64,000 nucleotides of DNA, taken from positions 124,001-188,000 of the forward strand of contig CAWFMB010000004.1 in assembly GCA_963816685.1 (NCBI GenBank), given 5' to 3'. Source of the DNA: CAVYUC01 sp963816685 (GTDB taxonomy: Bacteria; Bacteroidota; Bacteroidia; Bacteroidales; Prolixibacteraceae). The notes beneath the pieces were generated by a model. That model searched no databases and was not told where the DNA came from. It saw only the letters and a list, made by a program, of their open reading frames with translations. The translations under genes were made by a program, and so were the position numbers. Shown in pieces: positions 36,021-43,436 of this stretch (position 1 is its first letter; the number at the start of each line of letters is the position of its first letter).

Positions 36021-36749
36021 ATGAAAACAAAATGTCTGATTGTTGACGATGAGCCTCTGGCACGGGATTTAATTTGTAATCACCTTAAAAAACTTGATAA
36101 TTTTGAAATTATTGCAGAATGTGGCGATGCGATGAAAGCCCTGCGGGTTTTACAGGAACATTCTATCGATTTAATTTTCATGGATATTCAAATGCCCCAG
36201 ATAACCGGTATAGACTTTCTTAAAACTCTTAAAAATCCGCCAAATGTAATTTTTACTACCGCCTTTCAGGAATATGCAATCGAAGGTTTTGAGTTGGATA
36301 TTGTTGATTTCCTTTTGAAACCCATTACTTTTGAGCGCTTTTTAAAAGCAGTTAACAAATATTTTGAGATTAAACAGGAAGATAATCAACCCGCTGTTCA
36401 ACAGCCGATTCAGAGCGAAGAAGCCTTTATTTATGTGAAAGAAAACAAAAAAGTAATTAAGCTTTTCCTGAACGAAATTTTATATGTGGAAGGTTTAAGT
36501 GAATATGTGCAGATTTTTACAGAAACCAGGAAATTTGTTACTAAAACAAGTATGAATAATATGGATGAAAAATTACCGGAAAATGATTTTATGCGGATAC
36601 ATAAATCATTTATTGTTTCACTGAATAAGATTGAAGCTTTTACTTCCACGTGTATCGAACTGTCGGGGAAAGAATTGCCGATTGGCAGAAGTTACAAAAA
36701 TTCGGTTTTGGAAACATTACATTCCGGTGGTGCAGTTACTGCGAATTAA
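36021..36749 (+). CDS. LytTR family response regulator
   Basis: This two-component response regulator has 242 residues. The receiver domain (1-~120) has the acidic pair Asp9-Asp10, phospho-acceptor Asp55 (IFMDIQMP), the TTAF switch region and the Lys in FLLKP. A LytTR DNA-binding domain follows (about 135-235; IYVKENKKVIKLFLNEILYVEGLSEYV in two parts, FMRIHKSFIVSLNKIEAF). Partners are normally LytS-like histidine kinases; none is adjacent. The 3' end overlaps the convergent gene at 36736 by 14 bases. Confidence 0.95.
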   Translation: MKTKCLIVDDEPLARDLICNHLKKLDNFEIIAECGDAMKALRVLQEHSIDLIFMDIQMPQITGIDFLKTLKNPPNVIFTTAFQEYAIEGFELDIVDFLLKPITFERFLKAVNKYFEIKQEDNQPAVQQPIQSEEAFIYVKENKKVIKLFLNEILYVEGLSEYVQIFTETRKFVTKTSMNNMDEKLPENDFMRIHKSFIVSLNKIEAFTSTCIELSGKELPIGRSYKNSVLETLHSGGAVTAN

Positions 36750-37284
36750 AGTACTTCCAAAGTTTGTATATTCCTTTTTCCGGATGAATGGATTTTACCG
36801 GAGAAAGGTTTAAATATTCAATCCTGATTCGGTTTACTTCTTCAAGTGTAATATGTTTTGGACCGGCTAAAACCTGAAGGGCAACAACTGTTTTTAATGT
36901 TGTAGCCCGAACCCTGACAGAATGAAGAGAATTTTTGGCAGGGTGGATATGAATATATCGTTCAGGATCAACTCCTTTTTTTACAATCCATACAGATTTA
37001 TCAGATAGTTGGATTTTTTTAAATTCCATATGATTCAGCCATTCCAAAAATTGAGATTTAGCCGGTATCCTTTTTTCTTCAAAAAAACGGATGCATTCGC
37101 GGCAAATAGTTGCTACCGGCAATGTCCCGAGATAGAAGTCGAGCAAATTATTTCCCATGAAACTTATTTCGCTTTTTACTGTCTGCCAGTCCTGGGTTTT
37201 CCAGTGAGCAACCTTACGGGTTAGAAACCGGAAATGGTGCTTGTATGGATTAAAAGTTACGGGAACCGGAATAATTTCATTCAT
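36736..37284 (-). CDS. Hypothetical protein, 182 residues
   Basis: I do not recognise a named family. It has no signal or membrane segment, is rich in His, Lys and Trp, and starts MNEIIPVPVTFNPYKHHFRFL. A single CREC pair (TICRECIRFF) near residue 60 and an IHIHPAKNSLHSVRVRATT stretch near 110-130 are notable. It is likely cytoplasmic. It is divergent from the aminotransferase gene with only 20 bases between the starts (50 if the aminotransferase starts at 37335), and overlaps the LytTR gene end to end. The long open frame and compact fit between neighbours support a real gene. Confidence 0.75.
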   Translation of the reverse strand: MNEIIPVPVTFNPYKHHFRFLTRKVAHWKTQDWQTVKSEISFMGNNLLDFYLGTLPVATICRECIRFFEEKRIPAKSQFLEWLNHMEFKKIQLSDKSVWIVKKGVDPERYIHIHPAKNSLHSVRVRATTLKTVVALQVLAGPKHITLEEVNRIRIEYLNLSPVKSIHPEKGIYKLWKYFNSQ

Positions 37285-37334
37285 TTCGGGCTTGTTTAAA
37301 ACAAATGAATAAATTTACCACAAAACATTGTAAA

Positions 37335-38150
37335 ATGGCATTGACACCACTTCATAACTTTTTTGTTTACAACAGTGAAATATATCCCAATTCCCGGTTT
37401 ATTCCTTCTGAAAATGAAGGTGGAATTTATGAAGTATTACGTGTAGTCAAAGGAGTTCCACTTTTTTTGAATGAACATCTGGCGCGGTTTTACCATTCAG
37501 CCCAAATTGCCGGCAAAATTATACGATTTACGGGAGATCAGATTGAAAGTCAGTTACAAAACCTGATTCAGAAGAATGAGGTTTATGAAGGAAACATACT
37601 GATTTCATGTAAAACCAACATGAAAGCTTTTTTTATTCCTCATAATTATCCATCTGAAGAAATGTACCGCAAAGGAGTAATGTGTGGATTATTGAGAGCG
37701 GAGCGGGAAAATCCCAATGCCAAGGTTTTCCAAACAATAGTGAGGGAGCAGGCAAACCGGCTGATTGCTCAGAAGGGATATTTTGAAGTGCTGCTTGTAG
37801 ATCATCTTGAACGGATTACCGAAGGCAGCCGCAGCAACATATTTTTTGTAAAGCAGAATGTATTGATTACACCGCCGGCAAACGAAGTACTGCTTGGAAT
37901 TACCCGACAGAAAACAATTAATCTGGCTAAGAAACTGAATATCCACTTAAAGGAAGAAGATGTTTACCTGAAGGACTTAAAGGATTTTCAGGCAATTGCA
38001 ATTACCGGCACATCCCCTAAAATCCTTCCGGTAAAGCAGGTGGAGAATATTTTTTTTAAGGCGGATAATGTTGTGATTCAAAAATTAATCCTTGGTTTCG
38101 AAGAATTAATTACCGAATATCTGTTCCTTAAAAATTCGAAATTTTCCTGA
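37335..38150 (+). CDS. Class IV aminotransferase (PLP-dependent, branched-chain/aminodeoxychorismate lyase-like)
   Basis: This fold-type IV PLP enzyme has about 271 residues. The family motif ITEGSRSNIFFV is present, as are EVLRVVKGVPLFLNEHLARF (substrate and phosphate side) and LLGITRQKTINLAKKLNI. The catalytic Lys is probably the one in NPNAKVFQTIVREQAN. It could transaminate branched-chain or D-amino acids or act as 4-amino-4-deoxychorismate lyase; sequence alone does not decide. An upstream ATG at 37305 would add 10 residues (MNKFTTKHCK) not typical of the family, so ATG 37335 was chosen. Confidence 0.87.
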   Translation: MALTPLHNFFVYNSEIYPNSRFIPSENEGGIYEVLRVVKGVPLFLNEHLARFYHSAQIAGKIIRFTGDQIESQLQNLIQKNEVYEGNILISCKTNMKAFFIPHNYPSEEMYRKGVMCGLLRAERENPNAKVFQTIVREQANRLIAQKGYFEVLLVDHLERITEGSRSNIFFVKQNVLITPPANEVLLGITRQKTINLAKKLNIHLKEEDVYLKDLKDFQAIAITGTSPKILPVKQVENIFFKADNVVIQKLILGFEELITEYLFLKNSKFS

Positions 38151-38319
38151 AGTTCTGGTGCAATTCACCACAGTTGTAGAAGTTTGGAAACAGGATGTTT
38201 TTAGCCATTAATATGCTGAGGTATAGGTGAACACTATTGTTTCTTTTATGTAGTGCCTAAAAAGTATTGCTGATTTGTTTGGCAGGAAATTGGAACAGGA
38301 TTAAAAAAAGTTTAATGGT

Positions 38320-39048
38320 ATGGAAAATTATATCGGCTGCAGCGGCTTTTATTATTCCGACTGGAAAAGCAAATTTTATCCTGAAGACTTACCTAAGAAA
38401 AAGTGGCTTGAATATTATTCGGAGCATTTTAATACCGTTGAAATAAACAATACGTTTTATAAAATGCCCGAAAAAAAGGATTTGGACAAATGGAAAACAC
38501 ACACACCTCCCGATTTTAAGTTTACGTTGAAAGCCAACCGGTATTTCACTCATCAGAAAAAGCTACATGTGGACGATGATTTTAAAGAGCAGTTTCACAA
38601 TTTTATGGAACTTGCACATGGTATGGAAAATAAGTTGGGCAGTGTACTTTGGCAACTTCCGGGAAACCTGCATAAAAACCTGGAGAAGCTAAATGATTTT
38701 TGCGGCTTACTAAACAAAGACAATCTTCACGTTATCGAGTTCCGTCACGAATCGTGGTTTGACGAGGATGTGTATGATTTACTTACTGAAAACAAGGTAG
38801 CGCTCTGCGTTATTTCGGCACCGGGAAACCTGCCGGAAGTGTCGAAGGCAACCAGCAAACTGGCTTATTTAAGGTTGCACGGCAAAAAAGACTGGTACCG
38901 TTATCATTATTCTGAAAAGGAACTGAAAGCCTGGGAAGAACGTCTGAAAAAACTTAAAAATGTAAATGAACTTTTTGTTTATTTCAACAATGATTACAAT
39001 GCAAATGCTGTGGAAAATGCAAAAACTTTGAAATCGTTATTTGCTTGA
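38320..39048 (+). CDS. DUF72 domain-containing protein (YecE-like)
   Basis: This 242-residue cytoplasmic protein has the DUF72 TIM-barrel-like fold. Family signs are the N-terminal YIGCSGFYYSDWKSKFYPEDLPKK in two pieces, EHFNTVEINNTFYKMP, the WQLPGNLHKN and HVIEFRHESWF strands, and a C-terminal YVYFNNDYNANAVENA-like ending (FVYFNNDYNANAVENAKTL). The biochemical role of the family is not established. It is transcribed alone and shares a bidirectional terminator with the convergent alcohol dehydrogenase gene. Confidence 0.93.
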   Translation: MENYIGCSGFYYSDWKSKFYPEDLPKKKWLEYYSEHFNTVEINNTFYKMPEKKDLDKWKTHTPPDFKFTLKANRYFTHQKKLHVDDDFKEQFHNFMELAHGMENKLGSVLWQLPGNLHKNLEKLNDFCGLLNKDNLHVIEFRHESWFDEDVYDLLTENKVALCVISAPGNLPEVSKATSKLAYLRLHGKKDWYRYHYSEKELKAWEERLKKLKNVNELFVYFNNDYNANAVENAKTLKSLFA

Positions 39049-39063
39049 TTTTTTAAAAATGAA

Positions 39064-39094
39064 GAAAAGCATCCCGGTCAGGGAGACGCTTTTC
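39064..39094. terminator. Bidirectional terminator between DUF72 and alcohol dehydrogenase genes
   Basis: GAAAAGC at 39064-39070 pairs with GCTTTTC at 39088-39094, with an inner TCCC/GGGA stem and loop GGTCA. A and T runs on both sides let it work for both convergent genes. Confidence 0.75.
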
Positions 39095-39104
39095 TTTAAT
39101 TCGT

Positions 39105-40259
39105 TTAAACACGGTTTTTCAAAATGGCTTCCACTTCATAGTGATCAATATCTTGTTTTTCGCCCAGTTTGTTGCCACGTTTTTCAAACCTGTCGGTAAT
39201 TTTTGCAATTGTGTCTGTTGGTACGTTATAATCGGGCAGGGTAGTGGGCACTCCAAGCGATTCAAAGAATTCAACAGTTTTTGCAATAGCCCTGTCAACT
39301 TTTTCGTCGGTGTTTCCGGTGGTAATGTTCCATATCCGCTCACCGTATTGCAGGATTTTATCTTTTTTATTGTTTCGTTTGATGTGCATCATTCCGGGTA
39401 AAACAATTGCAAGTGTACGTGCATGGTCAATTCCATGATAGGCGGTTAGCTCATGACCAATCATATGTGTTGCCCAATCCTGTGGCACTCCGGCTCCAAT
39501 TAATCCATTCAAAGCCATGGTAGCGCTCCACATAAAGTTGGCAGCTGCATTGTAATCATTTCTATCAGCAAGTACTTTGGGTCCTTCTTCAATTAATGTA
39601 GTTAAAATACTTTCAGCAAAGCGGTCCTGGATAGGTGAATTTACATCAAAGGTTAAATACTGTTCCATCACATGCACAAATGCATCAACAATTCCATTGG
39701 CCACCTGTTTTTCGGGAAGGGTAAAAACACATTCCGGGTCAAGAACAGAAAAAACAGGCATTACTTTAGGTGAACCAAATGAAAGCTTTTCCTGAGTTGA
39801 AACTCTTGTAATTACTGAATTTCCATTCATTTCGGAGCCGGTGGCGGGTAATGTGAGTACCGCTCCGATAGGAAGCGCTTTTTTTACCTCGTCGCCTTTT
39901 AGCAGAATATCCCATGGATCGGTACCTTCATAAAAAGTTGCCGCAGCTATAAATTTGGTAGCATCCAAAACGGATCCGCCACCAACCGAAAGAAGAAAAT
40001 CAATGTTCTCCTTTTTTATCAGTTTAACTGCTTCCATGCAGGTTTCGTAATGCGGGTTAGGTTCAATTCCTCCAAACTCAACCAGTTCTGCATTTTTTAA
40101 TGCCTTTTTAACCTTTTCGTAGACGCCGGTTTGTTTAATACTTCCACCGCCAAAAGTTAACAGCACTTTTGCGTTTTCACGAATTTCATCAGCAACCTGC
40201 GGAATGGTTCCTTTACCAAAAATAATTTTTACCGGATTCCGGTATTCAAAATTATACAT
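39105..40259 (-). CDS. Iron-containing alcohol dehydrogenase, YqhD/BDH-like
   Basis: This NAD(P)H-dependent group III alcohol dehydrogenase of 384 residues is close to the length of E. coli YqhD. The nucleotide motif GGGSVLD lies at 93-99. Metal ligands line up as Asp192, His196, His265 and His279 (VDAFVHVMEQ; THMIGHELTAYHGIDHAR), shifted by two from the YqhD positions as I recall them. It likely reduces short-chain aldehydes, with a detoxifying or fermentative role. A 16-base perfect palindrome lies 30 bases upstream of its start, between it and the divergent gene at 40346, and is a likely control site. Confidence 0.93.
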   Translation of the reverse strand: MYNFEYRNPVKIIFGKGTIPQVADEIRENAKVLLTFGGGSIKQTGVYEKVKKALKNAELVEFGGIEPNPHYETCMEAVKLIKKENIDFLLSVGGGSVLDATKFIAAATFYEGTDPWDILLKGDEVKKALPIGAVLTLPATGSEMNGNSVITRVSTQEKLSFGSPKVMPVFSVLDPECVFTLPEKQVANGIVDAFVHVMEQYLTFDVNSPIQDRFAESILTTLIEEGPKVLADRNDYNAAANFMWSATMALNGLIGAGVPQDWATHMIGHELTAYHGIDHARTLAIVLPGMMHIKRNNKKDKILQYGERIWNITTGNTDEKVDRAIAKTVEFFESLGVPTTLPDYNVPTDTIAKITDRFEKRGNKLGEKQDIDHYEVEAILKNRV

Positions 40260-40288
40260 ATCAGTTTTTTTTATGATTTTAAAATTTT

Positions 40289-40304
40289 CTGTAATATATT
40301 ACAG
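40289..40304. promoter_or_regulatory. Perfect 16-bp palindrome in divergent intergenic region
   Basis: CTGTAATATATTACAG is exactly self-complementary. It lies in the 86-base gap between the divergent alcohol dehydrogenase gene (start 40259) and the membrane protein gene (start 40346). A dimeric regulator acting on one or both genes is the simplest reading. Confidence 0.6.
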
Positions 40305-40345
40305 TTTGAAATGTTATTTGTTTGAACACGTAAAAGTATTTTAAA

Positions 40346-40933
40346 ATGAGATTAAAATCAACTCAGGATAAATCAAAACAAAATTTCGAAACTGCAATCC
40401 CGGATTACAACGATGAACAAATAATAGACATACTGCGCAAAAGAAGCTATTATCAGCCTAAAGCAGTAGAACTTGCAATGGAAGAAGCATTTAGAAGAGA
40501 ACTGATAAATTCGGAACAGGATCTGTTTGATGAGCAATTTCGCGTGCAGCCACTAAAATTTAAACTTTTCCCTCACATTGAGGATAGTAAAAACAAACAT
40601 AAAATCAGAAAAAGCATTGCCCGCGGGATATTAATTTCCGGAATAATTCCAACCATTTGGGGATTTCTGAAAATAAATACGAATTACCAGATTGAAGGTG
40701 GAATTCTTGTAACAATCGGAATGATTTGGATTTTTTTATCCTCCCGGCTAATCCAACAGGTGAATTTTGCTCTTGTAAATATTTTGCTGGCGATATCTGC
40801 AGCGTCAGTTTTTTATGTGGGAAACCTGTTTCTCATGAGCAAAACTATTATTCTCATGGATTTATTTATTGTTGTGGTTCTGTATGGAATGCTGCTTTAC
40901 GGTTTACTTTTTATTCGCCGCCTTAAACAATAA
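40346..40933 (+). CDS. Hypothetical membrane protein with four helices, 195 residues
   Basis: The N-terminal part (about 1-75) is polar and contains YNDEQIIDILRKRSYYQPKAVELAMEEAFRREL, seen here as two helices and similar to the N-terminal repeat of several small Bacteroidota membrane proteins. Four membrane segments follow (about 92-108, 117-132, 135-152 and 165-188). No catalytic motif is visible. It is divergent from the alcohol dehydrogenase gene with a palindrome between them. The function is unknown. Confidence 0.8.
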   Translation: MRLKSTQDKSKQNFETAIPDYNDEQIIDILRKRSYYQPKAVELAMEEAFRRELINSEQDLFDEQFRVQPLKFKLFPHIEDSKNKHKIRKSIARGILISGIIPTIWGFLKINTNYQIEGGILVTIGMIWIFLSSRLIQQVNFALVNILLAISAASVFYVGNLFLMSKTIILMDLFIVVVLYGMLLYGLLFIRRLKQ

Positions 40934-41068
40934 ATTTTTCAGGAAAATAATTACACTAAACCGTAACATTTTGCAGGATGTGTTCGTCTGGTAATTACCG
41001 GTGTTCATCGATTTTATATCGCCTGTTTTTAATAACTTTTTAATTTTGAACCATCAAAGAAATATACC

Positions 41069-41767
41069 ATGAAAGCATTTTCTTTTGTTTTAGCAGCTAT
41101 TTTAATATTGATTTCAACACAGTCCTTTTCACAGAATGATGATGAATGGGAATCGGAAACCTATGAGATTGGTGATTTTAAATCAGTATATCTCGAAGGT
41201 GGTTTCAAAGTTTATCTTATTCAGGGTAAAGAATGTTCACTAACGGTGCGTGCTTCTGACGCAGAAGTTTTTGATTACCTGAAAGTGAAAAATAACCGGT
41301 CTTCTTTAGAACTTAAAGTCGACCGCAAACCTTTTGATTTTAACCGGGTAAATTTATATATCACTTTCCGGACACTTGAACAGCTGCGGATTGAAGGCGG
41401 TGTGAGAATGAAAACCAAAGGTTATCTCGATCTGAATGACTTGTACGTTCAGGTTGAAGGAGGTGCAAAAATTGAACTCGATATAAAAGCAGAAAATGTT
41501 AAAATTGTATCTGAGGGCGGTGTGTTGTTCGAACTTCAGGGTGTTGCCGAAAGCCTTGACGTAAAAGTTTCAGGAGCCGGACATATAAATGCAGGTGAAT
41601 TAAAAACAAAGAATGTGTCTTTCCAGGTAGAAGGTGTTGGTACCGGGAATGTGTATGCCACAGAAACCCTGAATACAAAAATTGAAGGTGTCGGGAAAAT
41701 AAAGTATCGCGGAAATCCGGATGTAACAAGAAGTATCGATGGAGTTGGTTCGGTGGTTCATGATTAA
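41069..41767 (+). CDS. DUF2807 (head GIN domain) exported protein
   Basis: The 232-residue protein has a signal peptide (FVLAAILILISTQSFSQ) and a mature part of repeated short beta strands making a right-handed beta-helix, as in the putative auto-transporter adhesin family DUF2807: FKSVYLEGGFKVYLIQG, LEQLRIEGGVRMKTKG, VEGGAKIELDI, VSGAGHINAGELK, IEGVGKIKYRGNP. Such proteins sit in the periplasm or at the surface; the role is not established. The gene ends in a strong terminator and shares a second, bidirectional one with the convergent peptidase gene. Confidence 0.92.
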   Translation: MKAFSFVLAAILILISTQSFSQNDDEWESETYEIGDFKSVYLEGGFKVYLIQGKECSLTVRASDAEVFDYLKVKNNRSSLELKVDRKPFDFNRVNLYITFRTLEQLRIEGGVRMKTKGYLDLNDLYVQVEGGAKIELDIKAENVKIVSEGGVLFELQGVAESLDVKVSGAGHINAGELKTKNVSFQVEGVGTGNVYATETLNTKIEGVGKIKYRGNPDVTRSIDGVGSVVHD

Positions 41768-41779
41768 AAAATACAATTC

Positions 41780-41808
41780 ACCGGCTTTTCAATTGCCGGT
41801 ATTTTTTC
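41780..41808 (+). terminator. Intrinsic terminator after the DUF2807 gene
   Basis: Stem ACCGGC (41780-41785) and GCCGGT (41795-41800) with loop TTTTCAATT, followed by ATTTTTTC, 13 bases after the stop codon. Confidence 0.8.
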
Positions 41809-41832
41809 TATATGGTTTGGTTTAGGTTAAAA

Positions 41833-41870
41833 AAAGAAGGCAACTGTTGAGTCGCCTTCTTTAATTTTTT
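41833..41870. terminator. Second, bidirectional terminator before the S41 peptidase 3' end
   Basis: AAAGAAGGC (41833-41841) pairs with GCCTTCTTT (41854-41862), loop of 12, then AATTTTTT. The A run on the left serves the minus-strand peptidase gene. Confidence 0.75.
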
Positions 41871-41893
41871 ATGTCTCCTTTAATATTCCTGAA

Positions 41894-43336
41894 CTATTTC
41901 AGCAACATATCTTTATCTATATTATCGAATATAACTTCTCTTTTGTTTGCATCGAATTTTGAAAATCCGCGATTGAAAATAGTATGTGGCAATTCTATTG
42001 TTGCTTTTTTCATTGCAACCACTTCGCTGCCGGTTATATCTTCAATTGCAGCTTTGAATAAAGGTTCTGATTTATCGCCAAGTGGAATTCCTGCCATAAT
42101 ATCATCTTCAACAGGGATGTCGGGAGTAAAACCATCTTTAAAATCTGTCACTCCCTGAGAATTGGCATACCTGATAACAATGGGTTGAAGTCCCCAGTTT
42201 TTGAAATCGCTGTAATAATTTGCCGGGTCATACAAATCTTCGGGTTTCAGGGTAATTGATGCTGTATATTTCCCGTAGGTGGTTTCGCCAACGGTTGTTA
42301 CGTTCATGTATGGTTTCAATCCGGTAATGGTTAATTCAGAAGCCGAAGCAGTTCCTGTACCTGTTAAAATATGTACCCTGTCTAGTCCCATTTTAACCGG
42401 TACACTATTCATAAAGTTAATTTGCAACTGATCGGTTGTATTGTTGCTCTCCCAGTATTGCTGGTACTTGTCGTTCCACTGGAAAGTAACCAGTGTGTTT
42501 TCTGAATTAACAACTGCAAGCGGTGCCAATGAGCTGCATAAATACTGTGCTGCCGATGTATATCCACCTGGGTTGTAGCGCAAATCAACTACCAAATCGG
42601 TTATCTGTTCATCCTGAAAATGTTGAAATGCTGTATCCAGGCTTGAATTGTAACCTGAAATATATTGTGCATATAACAAATAACCTATTTTATGCCCGGC
42701 ATGTTCTACAACTTTTGTTTCTACCACCGGGTTCAGATTTAACTTTCTTGATGTCATAGTAACTGATGAGCCAACTGAAATACCGGCAGGTTTGACGACA
42801 CCGAAGGATAATTTAATGGTTTCACCATTTAGCAAATCCATGTAATTATCATCCGTGATATTGCCATCATTTAACTTCATGAAAATATCCCCTCTTTTAA
42901 TTCCGGCTTCTGCGGCAGGAGTATTTGGATACACAAATTCAACTACTGCAAAAATATCATCGGAATTTGTAAAACGACCAAAAGCAAGCGAATATCCAAA
43001 TGAGGTTTCCACGCCTTCGAGGCTGTTTTCCAATTCATCAATATCATCAGTAATAAATGACCAGTGATCATCGGTATAGAGCAGTTTATCAAAATACTTT
43101 TTTGAATCAAATTCATATCGGATATCAACATCCGGAATTTCATTATACCACAGGTAAACATCTTCCATTCCATCCTGAATGAACTGATTTACTTTTTGTG
43201 TAAGTTCAGGTGCTTCCTGTTTTTCAGTATCCGGATTTGTATCGGGATCAGGTTCCGGAATCGGTTCATCTTTACAGCTTGCCACTGTTAAGGCCAGCAG
43301 AAGCATATAAAATAAAAATCTGCTTATTTCTTTCAT
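41894..43336 (-). CDS. S41 family (CtpA-like) peptidase lipoprotein
   Basis: This serine protease has 480 residues: a lipoprotein signal with Cys21 (LTVASC), a Pro/Asp-rich linker, a helical N-terminal part, a PDZ domain (about 110-200; PNTPAAEAGIKRGDIFMKLND) and the S41 core (about 210-400). LRYNPGG (252-258), the nucleophile region TGTASASE (327-334) and the general-base Lys356 (GETTYGK) are all present, so it should be active. It likely processes or degrades exported proteins from the outer or inner membrane. The gene is transcribed alone; the PgpH gene upstream on the same strand ends 101 bases before its start. Confidence 0.93.
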   Translation of the reverse strand: MKEISRFLFYMLLLALTVASCKDEPIPEPDPDTNPDTEKQEAPELTQKVNQFIQDGMEDVYLWYNEIPDVDIRYEFDSKKYFDKLLYTDDHWSFITDDIDELENSLEGVETSFGYSLAFGRFTNSDDIFAVVEFVYPNTPAAEAGIKRGDIFMKLNDGNITDDNYMDLLNGETIKLSFGVVKPAGISVGSSVTMTSRKLNLNPVVETKVVEHAGHKIGYLLYAQYISGYNSSLDTAFQHFQDEQITDLVVDLRYNPGGYTSAAQYLCSSLAPLAVVNSENTLVTFQWNDKYQQYWESNNTTDQLQINFMNSVPVKMGLDRVHILTGTGTASASELTITGLKPYMNVTTVGETTYGKYTASITLKPEDLYDPANYYSDFKNWGLQPIVIRYANSQGVTDFKDGFTPDIPVEDDIMAGIPLGDKSEPLFKAAIEDITGSEVVAMKKATIELPHTIFNRGFSKFDANKREVIFDNIDKDMLLK

Positions 43337-43436
43337 CTATATAATTGTTTTAAATTAATAGTTATGAGTTTTGACAAAATCTTTGCCACAGTTCAACTCA
43401 TTTTTTAACAAATTGTGTACTTGCAAAATTAACAAA

